A stretch of DNA of 54,884 bases from Ferrovibrio sp. (GCF_019636075.1 NZ_JAHBYG010000029.1:1-54884); one strand, 5' to 3'. Shown: positions 7,505 to 16,301, numbered from the stretch's first letter. Numbers and translations: made by a program. Notes: generated from the letters alone by a model not told the origin.

Positions 7505-8710
7505 ATGTCCCGAGTTTCCCCTTCCGTGGGCCTGCTTATCCTGCTCACGGTATTGAATGGCAATGCCATTATGGCGGCGACGGTATACCTGCCTTCGCTG
7601 CCCAGTATCGGTCGGGCACTGGATATTCCCGCCGAGGTGATGCCGCTCACCCTGACAATATATCTGATGGCCTTTGGTTTCGGCCAATTGCTGTTCGGTC
7701 CGCTGAGCGACCGGCTAGGGCGCCGCCGGGTGCTGTTGGCCGGATTGGTGGCCATGGTCATGGGCTCGGTGGCTTGCGCCATGGCCGGCTCGCTGACCGG
7801 TCTGCTGGCGGCGCGGCTGCTGCAGGGGCTGGGGGCGGCTGCCGGCATGGCGTCGGGCCGGGCAGTGCTCAACGATGTTTATGTCGGACCTGCGGCGGCC
7901 CGGGCTTCGTCCATCGTTTCCGCTTCCCTGGCGCTGGCCCCGATCCTGGCACCGCTGCTGGGTGGCTTGATCGAGGAAGGGCTGGGCTGGCGGGCGAATT
8001 TTGCCTTTTCCGGTTTGATCACCGTGGTGGTTCTGGCCGCGCTGTTTTTCCGCCTGCCCGAGACCCATCGGCCAGGGCCGCCGCAGGCCTCGCTGGCCCG
8101 GCAGATGCTGCATTCCTACGGTTTGCTGCTGCACTCACGTGCCTTTCTCAGCCTCATCATCGTCAGTTCCTGCATCTATGCCGGGCTGCATGGCTTCAAC
8201 AGCGGTGCGCCGGCGGTGATGATCGAAACCCTGGGCGTCAGTCCGGTGCTCTACGGCCTGCTGGCCGCCAGCGCCAGCGCGGGCTTTTTCGCCGGTGCGA
8301 TGATTGCCTCGCTGTTCGGGCTGCGGTTGGGCGTGTTGCATGTAATCAGCCTGGGCGGCTTGTTTTTGGCGCTGGGCGGCATCGGCCTCGCGGTCTGGGT
8401 GGAGATGGTCGGCGCCAGCGTGGAAAGCATCGTGATCAGCCGGATGATCTGGGCCATCGGCATGGGGTTGGCGATGCCCACCTCGATGACGGCGGCGATC
8501 GGGCTGAACCGCAGCATGCTGGGGGCCGGCGCTGCGCTGGCAGGGTTCACGCAAACCATGGGCGGTGCGCTGGGTGCGGCGGCAATCGCCATGTTCCCTG
8601 CCGGCAACCCGCATGTGCTGGCGCTGGTTTGTGGCGGCACGGTGGTGCTGGGCGTGCTTTGTTGGATCGGCAATTACCGTGCGATCCGCCGGGCCGTGAC
8701 CGGAGAGTGA
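7505..8710 (+). CDS. Bcr/CflA-family multidrug MFS exporter
   Basis: This is a 12-helix major facilitator protein of about 401 residues. Helix 1 holds the AATVYLPSLPSIG motif typical of Bcr/CflA drug:proton antiporters. The A-motif loop between helices 2 and 3 is GPLSDRLGRRRVLLAG, and motif C-like glycines occur in helix 5. The start ATG 7505 gives the family-typical N-terminus; longer in-frame readings are non-coding. The substrate (drug, peptide or sulfonamide-like compound) cannot be told. It converges on thyX. Confidence 0.9.
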   Translation: MSRVSPSVGLLILLTVLNGNAIMAATVYLPSLPSIGRALDIPAEVMPLTLTIYLMAFGFGQLLFGPLSDRLGRRRVLLAGLVAMVMGSVACAMAGSLTGLLAARLLQGLGAAAGMASGRAVLNDVYVGPAAARASSIVSASLALAPILAPLLGGLIEEGLGWRANFAFSGLITVVVLAALFFRLPETHRPGPPQASLARQMLHSYGLLLHSRAFLSLIIVSSCIYAGLHGFNSGAPAVMIETLGVSPVLYGLLAASASAGFFAGAMIASLFGLRLGVLHVISLGGLFLALGGIGLAVWVEMVGASVESIVISRMIWAIGMGLAMPTSMTAAIGLNRSMLGAGAALAGFTQTMGGALGAAAIAMFPAGNPHVLALVCGGTVVLGVLCWIGNYRAIRRAVTGE

Positions 8711-8717
8711 TCGCGCG

Positions 8718-8826
8718 TCAGCCTTGCGGCTTCACGGCATTCATGCTCAGCCTTGCGGCTTCACGGGGCTATTTCGTTCAGCCTTGCGGCTTCACGGCAT
8801 TCATGCTCAGCCTTGCGGCTTCACGG
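8718..8826. repeat. Four copies of a 20-bp element that includes the thyX stop codon
   Basis: TCAGCCTTGCGGCTTCACGG occurs at 8718, 8747, 8778 and 8807 (spacing 29, 31, 29), and the copy-1 and copy-3 units share a further 9 bp. The last copy is the 3' end of thyX (codons AVKPQG plus TGA on the minus strand); the other three lie downstream between the convergent genes. Each copy can form a small AGCC-TTGC-GGCT hairpin. It looks like repeated duplication of the thyX terminus. Confidence 0.9.
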
Positions 8827-9745
8827 CGGCAATGAATTCGCGCCATTCACGCGCCGAAAGCCCCGAGGATGCCTGATCCACAGCTTCGCCGGCCAGCATG
8901 CGCCGCAGCGCTTTCAGCGCAGTGGCCGAGAAGGCGGCGCCGCCCACCCGGTATTCCATGAAGGCATCGAAGACCAGCGGCACCCAGCTTTTCACGGTTT
9001 GCAGCATCGCGTCGGCATATACCCGGATTTCATACTGCGCATGGCTGTCGGCGCGCAGGCTGAGGAAGTGCAGCAGGTTCAGCAGGTCGGTCTTCCAATA
9101 CCATTGGGTGTAATAATTCAGCGTCAGGTTCATACGCGCCAATTCGCGCGCCAGGCCATCGCGGCCGGCATCGCGCGGCTGGCCATCGGGGCCTTCGTTG
9201 AGCATTTCCTCATAGCTGGCATAGCTCTGTTCGGCATCGCGCTTCAGCAGGTGCAGCACATGCTCGGCCTCGGCGCCGGTCAGCAGGTCGCCGCGGCCCT
9301 GGCGGTTGGAATCGGATTGCGCGGCCAACTGGTCGGGCGCCGGCAGATAGAATTCCTTGTCCATGATCGAATAGCGCGCGGAATATTCGTTCACATTGGC
9401 GGTGCGGTGGCGGATCCACTGGCGTGCCACGAAGATCGGCAGCTTCACGTGATACTTGATCTCGCACATCTCGAATGGCGTGGTATGCCGGTGCCGCATC
9501 AGATAATTGATCAGGCCGCGATCCTCGCTGACCCGCTTGGTGCCGCGGCCGTAGGAAACCCGGGCGGCCTGCACCACGGCGGCATCGTCGCCCATATAGT
9601 CGATGACGCGCACGAAACCATGATCCAGCACCGGCAGCGGGGTGTAGAGCATGTCTTCCAGCGCCGGCACGGTGGCGCGGCGGGTGGTCTGGCTTTGCGC
9701 CCGCAGGGCATCGATTTCGGCGGCTTGTTCGGGCGTAACGGGCAT
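8807..9745 (-). CDS. thyX: Flavin-dependent thymidylate synthase ThyX
   Basis: ThyX methylates dUMP to dTMP using methylene-tetrahydrofolate, FAD and NADPH. The 312-residue protein carries the signature [11 protein letters not shown] (RHRX7S) and flanking family sequence ([37 protein letters not shown]). The start is ATG 9745, 8 bases after a strong GGGGAG ribosome site; the longer in-frame N-terminus is rejected. No thyA is seen here. Its promoter is divergent from ssrA, with overlapping -35 boxes. Confidence 0.96.
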   Translation of the reverse strand: MPVTPEQAAEIDALRAQSQTTRRATVPALEDMLYTPLPVLDHGFVRVIDYMGDDAAVVQAARVSYGRGTKRVSEDRGLINYLMRHRHTTPFEMCEIKYHVKLPIFVARQWIRHRTANVNEYSARYSIMDKEFYLPAPDQLAAQSDSNRQGRGDLLTGAEAEHVLHLLKRDAEQSYASYEEMLNEGPDGQPRDAGRDGLARELARMNLTLNYYTQWYWKTDLLNLLHFLSLRADSHAQYEIRVYADAMLQTVKSWVPLVFDAFMEYRVGGAAFSATALKALRRMLAGEAVDQASSGLSAREWREFIAAVKPQG

Positions 9746-9769
9746 GGAATCGGGCTCCCCTGAATTCAG

Positions 9770-9826
9770 CCGGTTTTTATAAACCGGATGCGGGGGCTTC
9801 AAAAGCCGCCCGGGAGAGCTTATATC
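9770..9826. promoter_or_regulatory. Divergent thyX/ssrA promoters with overlapping -35 boxes and a palindrome
   Basis: On the minus strand TTGAAG (9802-9797), a 17-bp spacer and TAAAAA (9779-9774) serve thyX. On the plus strand TTCAAA (9798-9803), a 17-bp spacer and TATATC (9821-9826) serve ssrA. The -35 elements share the same bases, so the two polymerases should compete. An 18-bp perfect inverted repeat (arms CCGGTTT/AAACCGG, 9770-9787) covers the thyX -10 and could be an operator or leader hairpin. Confidence 0.5.
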
Positions 9827-9832
9827 TGTCCT

Positions 9833-10125
9833 GCCGGGTTCGCCCGGCTATGGTGATAAACGCCGCACGGAATAGGCGTAACGGACCCGGGGGCAGTACC
9901 CGGCGCCTCCACCATCAGGCCAGACCGCTGTTAAGAAACAGCCCGCTGGCTTGATGATGGGGGCGAATCAGGCTCGACGTGCGCAATAAAGGTTCGGTTT
10001 TTGCCCGGCATGATACCGCCGTTATCGGGTCATTCTCCAAGTGCCAACGACAACAGCGTTGCACTCGCTGCCTAATTAGGCAAGCGCGGCTCGGGGGGCG
10101 CCGGGCAACAGAAGCCCCCCACTTA
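9833..10125 (+). ncRNA. ssrA: Circularly permuted two-piece tmRNA
   Basis: This tmRNA frees stalled ribosomes and tags the stalled peptide. The 3' acceptor piece comes first: a T-arm (CCGGG, loop GGCAGTA, CCCGG), then CGCCTCC-ACCA ending at 9914. A 44-nt intervening loop with its own stem follows. The coding piece starts GGGGGCG at 9959 and pairs with CGCCTCC, giving the G3-U70 wobble required by alanyl-tRNA synthetase. The tag frame is 10043-10075: ANDNSVALAA and TAA. A GGGGGGC/GCCCCCC hairpin (10093-10120) closes the region. The order is the alphaproteobacterial permuted form. Ends are approximate, set by the -10 box and the last hairpin. Confidence 0.93.
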
Positions 10126-10236
10126 ATCCGTTAACGAAAAGCGTAAATTCGACCCATGCTCTGGAATTGAACCGGCGCACCCGCTTGCGGTATGATCGGG
10201 CAGCCCAATCCTTAACCATTAACCAGCACAGCGCGC

Positions 10237-10812
10237 ATGGCCGGCAAATTGCTTGATTACAATCTTCTTGTGGAGAATGCCCTGCGCGGCGCCGTGCGCG
10301 AGGCGCTGAAGCGCGCCGCCGAATTCGGCCTGCCGGGCAACCACCATTTTTATATCACCTTCCGCACCGATCAGCCCGGGGTGGATATTCCGGCGTTTTT
10401 GCACGAGCGCTATCCCGATGAGATGACCATCGTGCTGCAGCACCAGTTCTGGGGGCTGGAGCCGGGCGAAGACAAATTCCAGGTTACGCTCAGCTTCAAC
10501 AAGGCGCCCGAGCGCCTGGTGATTCCCTATGCGGCGCTGACTGCCTTTGCCGATCCCAGCGTGCAATTCGGCTTGCAATTCCGTGTGCAGCCCTCGGCCG
10601 AGGCGCTGGCGCGCAATGCCGCCCAGTCTGGCAACCAGAATCCATCTGCGGATGGTGCCGGCGCGGACGTGACCCAGTCTGCTGAAGCGGGCGAGGCCAA
10701 GACCGCAGATGCCAGAAGCGCAGATGCCAGGGCGGCGGATGCCAAATCCGACGCCAAGCCTGCCGGCGGCGAGGTTGTGGCGCTGGATGCTTTCCGCAAG
10801 AAGAAAACCTAA
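10237..10812 (+). CDS. sspB: SspB, ClpXP adaptor for ssrA-tagged proteins
   Basis: SspB tethers tmRNA-tagged substrates to ClpXP. Residues 1-125 form the substrate-binding domain of the alphaproteobacterial type (LLDYNLLVENALRGAVREAL, NHHFYITFRT, MTIVLQHQFWGL). An Ala/Asp-rich flexible linker (about 130-175, with repeated SADAR/ADAK) follows. The C-terminal motif GEVVALDAFRKKK is the ClpX-docking peptide. It lies just after ssrA, whose ANDN-starting tag it should recognise. No obvious promoter is seen in the 110-bp gap. Confidence 0.93.
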   Translation: MAGKLLDYNLLVENALRGAVREALKRAAEFGLPGNHHFYITFRTDQPGVDIPAFLHERYPDEMTIVLQHQFWGLEPGEDKFQVTLSFNKAPERLVIPYAALTAFADPSVQFGLQFRVQPSAEALARNAAQSGNQNPSADGAGADVTQSAEAGEAKTADARSADARAADAKSDAKPAGGEVVALDAFRKKKT

Positions 10813-10890
10813 ACCCGCCGTATCGTCGGCTGTTTGCCTGTTCGTCGGCGCTTTTGCCTGTCAGCCCTTAAATATACCAGCGAGTTCACG

Positions 10891-12504
10891 ATGCCCGATT
10901 TCAACTATCAGGATTTGTTTCCGCTTGGCCCCGACACCACGCCCTATCGCAAGCTCGGCAGCGAGGGTGTGGAAACCATCGAGGTGGGTGGCCGCAAGAT
11001 TCTGAAGGTTTCAGACAAGGCGCTGAGCGATCTTACCTTCGCTGCCATGCATGATATCGCGCATCTGTTCCGCCCCGGCCATCTGGCGCAGCTTCGCGCC
11101 ATCCTGGAGGACAAGGAAGCCTCCGATAACGACCGTTTCGTGGCGCTTGAACTGCTCAAGAATGCCAATATTTCGGCCGGCATGGTGCTGCCTTCCTGCC
11201 AGGATACCGGCACCGCCATCGTGATGGGCAAGAAGGGCCAGTATGTCTGGACCGATGGCGAGGACGAAGCCGCCATCAGCCACGGCGTCTATCGCACCTA
11301 TACCGAAACCAATCTGCGGTATTCGCAATTGGCGCCGCTCAGCATGTTCAAGGAAGTGAATACCGGCACCAACCTGCCGGCGCAGATCGATCTCAGCGCC
11401 GTGAAGGGCGATGCCTACAAATTCCTGTTCATCTCCAAGGGCGGCGGCTCGGCGAACAAGACCTTCCTGTATCAACAGACCCCGGCGGTTTTGCGCGGCG
11501 AGAATCTGGTGAAGTTCATCGACACCCAGATCAAGACGCTGGGCACCGCCGCCTGCCCGCCCTATCACCTGGCCATCGTGATCGGCGGCCTGTCGGCGGA
11601 ATTGAATCTCAAGACCGTGAAGCTGGCCTCCACCCGCTATCTCGATGCGCTGCCCACCCAGGGCGGCCCCGGCGGGCATGCCTTCCGCGACCTGGAGATG
11701 GAGCAGAAGGTGCTGGAATTGAGCCGCGCCAACGGCATCGGCGCGCAATTCGGCGGCAAGTATTTCTGCCATGATGTGCGGGTGATCCGCCTGCCGCGCC
11801 ATGGCGCCAGCGTGCCGATCGGCATCGGCGTGTCCTGCTCGGCGGATCGCCAGGCGATGGGCAAGATCACCCATGAGGGCATCTTCCTGGAGCAACTGGA
11901 AACCGATCCGGCCAAATATCTGCCCGATACCGGCGCAGGCGCATTGTCGGCCGAAGTGGTGCAGGTGGACCTGAACCAGCCGATGAGCGAAATCCGCAAG
12001 CAGTTGTCGCAATATCCGGTCAAGACCCGGCTTTCGCTCAGCGGCACGCTGATCGTGGCGCGCGATCTGGCGCATGCCAAATTCGCCGAACGCATCGAGC
12101 GCGGCGAAGGCCTGCCCGAATATGTGAAGAACCACATGATCTATTATGCCGGCCCAGCCAAGACGCCGGAAGGCTATGCCTCGGGCAGCTTCGGCCCCAC
12201 CACGGCGGGCCGCATGGACAGCTATGTGGGCCTTTTGATGCAGAATGGCGGTGGCTTCATCAGCCTGGCCAAGGGCAACCGCTCCAAGGCCGTTACCGAT
12301 GCCTGCAAGCAATATGGCGGCTTCTATCTCGGCTCGATCGGCGGCCCGGCGGCGATTCTGGCCAAGAACAACATCAAGAAGGTCGAGCAGCTCGAATATC
12401 CCGAACTCGGCATGGAATCCGTGTGGAAGATCGAGGTGGAGAATTTCCCCGCCTTCATCATCGTGGACGACAAGGGCAACGATTTCTTCGCCGGCCTGTC
12501 CTGA
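10891..12504 (+). CDS. fumA: Fumarate hydratase, class I (iron-sulfur)
   Basis: This TCA-cycle enzyme interconverts fumarate and malate using an oxygen-sensitive [4Fe-4S] cluster. The 537-residue length fits the single-chain class I fumarase. Conserved parts include the N-terminal [10 protein letters not shown], cluster cysteines in [25 protein letters not shown] and [10 protein letters not shown], and the C-terminal beta domain [26 protein letters not shown]. Start is ATG 10891; the longer in-frame reading is ignored. A strong terminator follows at 12526. Confidence 0.95.
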   Translation: MPDFNYQDLFPLGPDTTPYRKLGSEGVETIEVGGRKILKVSDKALSDLTFAAMHDIAHLFRPGHLAQLRAILEDKEASDNDRFVALELLKNANISAGMVLPSCQDTGTAIVMGKKGQYVWTDGEDEAAISHGVYRTYTETNLRYSQLAPLSMFKEVNTGTNLPAQIDLSAVKGDAYKFLFISKGGGSANKTFLYQQTPAVLRGENLVKFIDTQIKTLGTAACPPYHLAIVIGGLSAELNLKTVKLASTRYLDALPTQGGPGGHAFRDLEMEQKVLELSRANGIGAQFGGKYFCHDVRVIRLPRHGASVPIGIGVSCSADRQAMGKITHEGIFLEQLETDPAKYLPDTGAGALSAEVVQVDLNQPMSEIRKQLSQYPVKTRLSLSGTLIVARDLAHAKFAERIERGEGLPEYVKNHMIYYAGPAKTPEGYASGSFGPTTAGRMDSYVGLLMQNGGGFISLAKGNRSKAVTDACKQYGGFYLGSIGGPAAILAKNNIKKVEQLEYPELGMESVWKIEVENFPAFIIVDDKGNDFFAGLS

Positions 12505-12514
12505 TCTTAAGCTG

Positions 12515-12551
12515 TTGACTGATTTGGCCGCGCGGCTATTGTCGCGCGGCC
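12515..12551 (+). terminator. Terminator of fumarase overlapping a possible dapD promoter
   Basis: A 9-bp perfect stem GGCCGCGCG/CGCGCGGCC (12526-12534, 12543-12551) with an 8-nt loop is followed by ATATTTATT. Within it, TTGACT (12515-12520), a 16-bp spacer and TATTGT (12537-12542) could be a dapD promoter. The hairpin fit is good; the promoter is tentative. Confidence 0.65.
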
Positions 12552-12576
12552 ATATTTATTAAAGGGAAATACCGTC

Positions 12577-13428
12577 ATGTCCGCCACGCTCGCCAGTCAG
12601 CTCAAGCCCGTGATCGATGCCGCCTGGGAGGCCCGGGCCGAAATCACCACCGCCACCAAGGGCGAAGTGCGCGATGCCGTGGAAGCCGCGCTGGAAGCGC
12701 TGGATGCCGGCCAGCTTCGCGCGGCCCTGAAGATCGACGGCAAGTGGCAGGCGCAGGAATGGGCCAAGAAGGCGGTGCTGCTGTCTTTCCGGCTCTACGA
12801 CAACATGCTGATCGCCGATGCCCCGGGCGGCGCCAATTGGTGGGACAAGGTGCCCAGCAAGTTCGTCGGCTGGAACGAAAACCGTTTCCGTGCCGCCGGC
12901 TTCCGCGCCGTGCCGGGTGCCGTGGTGCGTCGTTCGGCCTTCATCGCGCCCAATGTGGTGTTGATGCCCAGCTTCGTGAATGTGGGTGCCTATGTGGATA
13001 GCGGCACCATGGTGGATACCTGGGCCACCGTGGGTTCCTGTGCACAGATCGGCAAGAATGTGCATCTCTCGGGCGGCGTCGGTATCGGCGGCGTGCTGGA
13101 GCCTTTGCAGGCCGCGCCGGTAATCATCGAGGATAACTGCTTCATCGGCGCGCGTTCCGAAGTGGTGGAAGGCGTGATCGTGGAAGAGGGCGCCGTGCTC
13201 TCCATGGGCGTGTTCATTTCCGCCACCACCAAGATCGTGGATCGCGCCACCGGCGAGATATTCTTTGGCCGCGTGCCGGCCTATTCGGTGGTGGTGCCGG
13301 GCAGCCTGCCGGGCAAGCCGCTGCCCGATGGCACGCCGGGCCCTTCGCTGTCTTGCGCGGTGATCGTGAAGCGCGTGGATGCCCAGACCCGCTCCAAGAC
13401 CTCGATCAACGATCTGCTGCGCGATTAA
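12577..13428 (+). CDS. dapD: Tetrahydrodipicolinate N-succinyltransferase DapD
   Basis: DapD succinylates tetrahydrodipicolinate in the succinylase branch of lysine/DAP synthesis. The 283-residue protein has the N-terminal helical domain, then a left-handed parallel beta helix of hexapeptide repeats ([39 protein letters not shown]), and the C-terminal [19 protein letters not shown] start ATG follows AAAGGGAAATACCGTC. The stop is caught in a short tandem repeat and followed by a strong terminator. Confidence 0.96.
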   Translation: MSATLASQLKPVIDAAWEARAEITTATKGEVRDAVEAALEALDAGQLRAALKIDGKWQAQEWAKKAVLLSFRLYDNMLIADAPGGANWWDKVPSKFVGWNENRFRAAGFRAVPGAVVRRSAFIAPNVVLMPSFVNVGAYVDSGTMVDTWATVGSCAQIGKNVHLSGGVGIGGVLEPLQAAPVIIEDNCFIGARSEVVEGVIVEEGAVLSMGVFISATTKIVDRATGEIFFGRVPAYSVVVPGSLPGKPLPDGTPGPSLSCAVIVKRVDAQTRSKTSINDLLRD

Positions 13429-13458
13429 TCCGCTGGCCGATTGTCCGCTGGGCGATTG
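13422..13458 (+). repeat. 15-16 bp repeat copying the dapD 3' end
   Basis: Units CGATTAATCCGCTGGC (13422-13437, containing the TAA), CGATTGTCCGCTGGG (13438-13452) and a partial CGATTGATAG follow one another. This is another case of a gene terminus being tandemly duplicated into the intergenic region. Confidence 0.75.
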
Positions 13459-13503
13459 ATAGGGGGCGGAAAATAACACTCTGCTGAGAAATCAGCCCGT
13501 CTG

Positions 13504-13530
13504 CGCGAGCGAGAGCGAATCTCGCTCGCG
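13504..13530 (+). terminator. Hairpin terminator after dapD
   Basis: A 10-bp perfect stem CGCGAGCGAG/CTCGCTCGCG with loop AGCGAAT is followed by GTTTGATTGA. The T-run is modest but the stem is very stable. It separates dapD from the receiver gene at 13596. Confidence 0.7.
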
Positions 13531-13595
13531 GTTTGATTGAATCGGCAGCATATCTATACGCTTCATTAACTGTCGCTATTGAATAGTCGCTCGCC

Positions 13596-14228
13596 ATGAT
13601 GAATACAGCGACTGCCATGACTGGTCCCAAGAGCAAAGCCCCGGCCGAGCGTTTCCACGCCTCCACCGTTCTGGTGCTCGAGGAGAATCGCGGCACGCGC
13701 CAGGCTTTGCGCGATGTGTTGCTGGGGATGGGCTTTGCCGCCGTGTATCAGGCCGCCGATGGCCGCACCGGGCTGATGGAAGTGGCGGCCCATGAACCGA
13801 GTTTGATTCTGGTGGATTATCGCCTGCCTAAGCTGGATGGCCTGAGCTTCACCGAACAACTGCGCCGCGATGGCAGCCTGGGCAACAACGGCGTGCCGGT
13901 GATTCTGATGGCTCATAGCGTGGATGCCGAACTGGTTGTTGCCGCCCGCGATGCCGGTGTGACCGAAATCGTGATGAAGCCGATTTCGATTCAGGTGCTG
14001 GTGCGCCGCCTGCTGCATATCCTGTCCAAGGCCCGTCCGCTGGTGCGCGGCGGCGGCTATATCGGTCCCGATCGCCGCCGCAAGGGCGAGCGCCGCGCCA
14101 AGGAGCGTCGTGGCGAAACCGAGGTGACGCCCACCAACACGATTTCCGAACGGCGCCAACGGCCGACCCGGCGCGGTGGCCAGCGCCGCACGCCGTCGCG
14201 CAAGGATGCGCCCTCGTTCGACGAGTGA
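13596..14228 (+). CDS. CheY-like receiver with long basic C-terminal tail
   Basis: This 210-residue protein has an N-terminal extension (1-22), a receiver domain (about 23-140) and an Arg-rich tail. The phospho-acceptor Asp74 (LVDYRLPKLDG) and Lys128 (VMKPIS) are present. The acidic pair is Glu-Glu (LEENR), and the Thr/Ser switch residue is Ala106 (ILMAHS), so signalling may be altered. The tail begins GYIGPDRRRKGERR and is strongly basic, suggesting nucleic acid or membrane contact. No output domain or partner kinase is nearby. It abuts the convergent monooxygenase with no gap. Confidence 0.85.
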   Translation: MMNTATAMTGPKSKAPAERFHASTVLVLEENRGTRQALRDVLLGMGFAAVYQAADGRTGLMEVAAHEPSLILVDYRLPKLDGLSFTEQLRRDGSLGNNGVPVILMAHSVDAELVVAARDAGVTEIVMKPISIQVLVRRLLHILSKARPLVRGGGYIGPDRRRKGERRAKERRGETEVTPTNTISERRQRPTRRGGQRRTPSRKDAPSFDE

Positions 14229-15545
14229 TCAGGCAGCCTGCGGATGCCGTGCATCGAAGGATGCGCGGGTGTTCAGGGCCTCTTTGTCGAAACCCGCCAC
14301 CAGCTTGTAATCCTGCGCGGCAGCCTCCAGTTCGGCACGGCTGATCACGTCGTCCAGCTTGGCATAGCCATTGGGCGCGTGCTGTTCCACGAATTGCATC
14401 ACCCGTTCCGGTCCATTGGCGCGGTTGGCCAGCACCAGTTTGGCCATCGGCGGTAGGCGGTCGGCCTCATAGGCGCGCAAGGCGGCTTGTGGATCCGCTT
14501 CCGTGGCCAGCCGCCAGGCCAGAACACGGCCATCGATGATGGCCTGGCTGGCACCGTTGGAGCCGATCGGATACATCGAATGCGCCGCATCGCCCAGCAG
14601 CGTGATGCGGCCAAAGCTCCAGCGTGCCACCGGGTCGCGATCCACCATGGGAAATTCGTACACCGCCTTGGTGGCGCGGATCAGGCCAGGCACATCCAGC
14701 CAGCCGAAATTCCAGTTTTCGAATTTGGGCAGAAAATCCTCGATCCTGCCCGGGCGGTTCCAATCCTCGCGATTCCACGGCGTGTCATTCGGGAAGCGCA
14801 ATTCGGCGATCCAGTTCACCAGGCTGCGGCCGCGTGCGGCCTCTTCGGGCCCGATCGGATAGCAGACGAATTTCTGATCCTGATGGCCCGCCATGATCAT
14901 CGAGCGGCCGCTCAGATAAGGCGGAGCCTCGCTCACCGCGCGCCACAGCACCGCGCCATTCCATTTCGGCGGCCCTTCATTGGGATAGAAGGCCGCGCGC
15001 ACCGCCGAGTGGATGCCATCGGCCCCCACCGCAATCGCGGCGCGGCGGGCGGGCAGGGCAGAGCCATCGCTGCGGCGGCGCAATCGCGCGGTCACCCCCT
15101 GCTCATCCTGTTCCAGCGCCACCAGTTCGGCATCCGTGGCGATGGCCTGAGGCCCCAGCCGTTCGCGCACCGCATCATACAGCAGCATCTGCAGGCGGCC
15201 GCGATGGATGGAATATTGCGGCCAGCGATAGCCGGCATCCTGGCCACGATCCTCGCGCCAGATTTCCTGGCCGAATTTGTTGGTATAGATCAACTCGCGG
15301 GTACGGATGGCGATGGCTTCCAGCCGCTCGGCCAGGCCAAGCTCCGAGAGCTCCCGCACGGCATGGGGCAGCAGGTTGATGCCCACGCCCAGCGGCCGGA
15401 TTTCCGGCACCGCCTCCACCACCTGCACCGGAATGCCTGCCTTATGCAGGCTCAGCGCCAGCACCAGGCCGCCGATGCCGGCGCCCACCACAAGAACCTC
15501 CGGCGGCGCCATATTGGACGACGCTTTGTTGCTGGTCGGCACCAT
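14229..15545 (-). CDS. FAD-dependent aromatic-ring monooxygenase
   Basis: This 438-residue class A flavoprotein hydroxylase resembles salicylate/6-hydroxynicotinate monooxygenases. It has the Rossmann motif VGAGIGGLVLALSL, a DG-type motif AVGADGIHSAVR, and the second FAD motif LLGDAAHSMYPIGSNGASQAI. Start ATG 15545 follows GGGAGAG; the longer in-frame N-terminus is rejected. It is divergent from a MarR regulator and near an aromatic-type ABC importer, so all may serve one catabolic task. The substrate is unknown. Confidence 0.88.
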   Translation of the reverse strand: MVPTSNKASSNMAPPEVLVVGAGIGGLVLALSLHKAGIPVQVVEAVPEIRPLGVGINLLPHAVRELSELGLAERLEAIAIRTRELIYTNKFGQEIWREDRGQDAGYRWPQYSIHRGRLQMLLYDAVRERLGPQAIATDAELVALEQDEQGVTARLRRRSDGSALPARRAAIAVGADGIHSAVRAAFYPNEGPPKWNGAVLWRAVSEAPPYLSGRSMIMAGHQDQKFVCYPIGPEEAARGRSLVNWIAELRFPNDTPWNREDWNRPGRIEDFLPKFENWNFGWLDVPGLIRATKAVYEFPMVDRDPVARWSFGRITLLGDAAHSMYPIGSNGASQAIIDGRVLAWRLATEADPQAALRAYEADRLPPMAKLVLANRANGPERVMQFVEQHAPNGYAKLDDVISRAELEAAAQDYKLVAGFDKEALNTRASFDARHPQAA

Positions 15546-15566
15546 GCTTCTCTCCCATGACTGCAT

Positions 15567-15585
15567 TTGTAGTATTGCATTACAA
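15567..15585. promoter_or_regulatory. Candidate MarR operator upstream of the monooxygenase
   Basis: TTGTAGTATTGCATTACAA is a 19-bp imperfect palindrome (7 of 9 pairs match when read around the centre) 21 bp upstream of the monooxygenase start. A second half-site (CACTACAA) lies at about 15594-15601. MarR proteins bind such 16-20 bp palindromes; the divergent MarR gene at 15843 is the natural candidate. Confidence 0.5.
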
Positions 15586-15734
15586 TTTCTTGCCACTACA
15601 ATGCCCGACAAAATACGGTGACGGCAAGGCCGTCGATAACGGGTGGGGTGGAAAGAAATCGCCGGGGCTATGAACCCTGGGGCAGGCAAACGGGATGCGA
15701 TCCTGGAATGGGATAACTCTCAGAGTGGGGTCTC

Positions 15735-15768
15735 TCAGGGCGAGATTCCGGTCAGGGCGAGATCCCGG
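15735..15768. repeat. Two 17-bp tandem units upstream of the MarR gene
   Basis: TCAGGGCGAGATTCCGG (15735-15751) and TCAGGGCGAGATCCCGG (15752-15768) differ by one base. They lie in the 297-bp gap between the divergent monooxygenase and MarR genes. No other feature is seen in 15602-15734. Confidence 0.8.
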
Positions 15769-15842
15769 GGTGTGTCGGGGTGGAAAACGGGAGGCTGGCG
15801 TCGGCTATGGTCCGCGCGGCGAAAAACTCTGCAAGGCTGGAT

Positions 15843-16301
15843 ATGCCGCATGATGTCGATGCAACCGCCATCGATTCAACTGCGGTCGATTACGGCGACC
15901 TGACGCGGTTCATCGGCTATGCGCTGCGCCGCGCGCAGATGCGCCTCTACGAGGATTTTTTCCGCAGCGTGAAAGGCTCCGGCATCAGCCCGGCGCTGTT
16001 TTCGGCCTTGCTGCTGGTGGAACGCAATCCCGGTTTGCAGCAGGGCCGGCTGGGTCAGGCGCTGGGCGTGGCGCGCTCGGGCGCCATGACCATGGTGGAC
16101 CGGCTGGAGCGGCTGGGCCTGGTGGAGCGCCGCCCCGCGCCGCATGACCGTCGTGCCTATGGCCTGCATCTTACGCAGAAGGGCGGCCGGGCGGCAGTGA
16201 ACCTGCGCCAGCGCGTGGCCGAGCATGACAAACGGATTTCCGCCCGCATGGACGATGCCGAGCGGCGGCGGCTGATCGAGTTGTTGGAACGCATTTATTA
16301 G
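15843..16301 (+). CDS. MarR-family transcriptional regulator
   Basis: This is a winged-helix repressor or activator of 152 residues from the chosen start. The core reads LLLVERNPGLQQGRLGQALGVARSGAMTMVDRLERLGLVERRPAPHDRRAYGLHLTQKG, the MarR recognition helix and wing. Start ATG 15843 has AAGG 7 bases upstream; ATG 15807 and GTG 15780 are possible longer starts. It probably responds to an aromatic compound and controls the divergent monooxygenase and perhaps the following ABC operon. Confidence 0.9.
   Translation: MPHDVDATAIDSTAVDYGDLTRFIGYALRRAQMRLYEDFFRSVKGSGISPALFSALLLVERNPGLQQGRLGQALGVARSGAMTMVDRLERLGLVERRPAPHDRRAYGLHLTQKGGRAAVNLRQRVAEHDKRISARMDDAERRRLIELLERIY

Noticed and set aside
8718..8826. 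CRISPR array
   Set aside because: Spacers are 9-11 bp, non-unique, and the unit is the thyX end; no cas genes.
11011..12312. 433-codon frame antisense to fumarase
   Set aside because: Shadow; fumarase matches its family over the full length.
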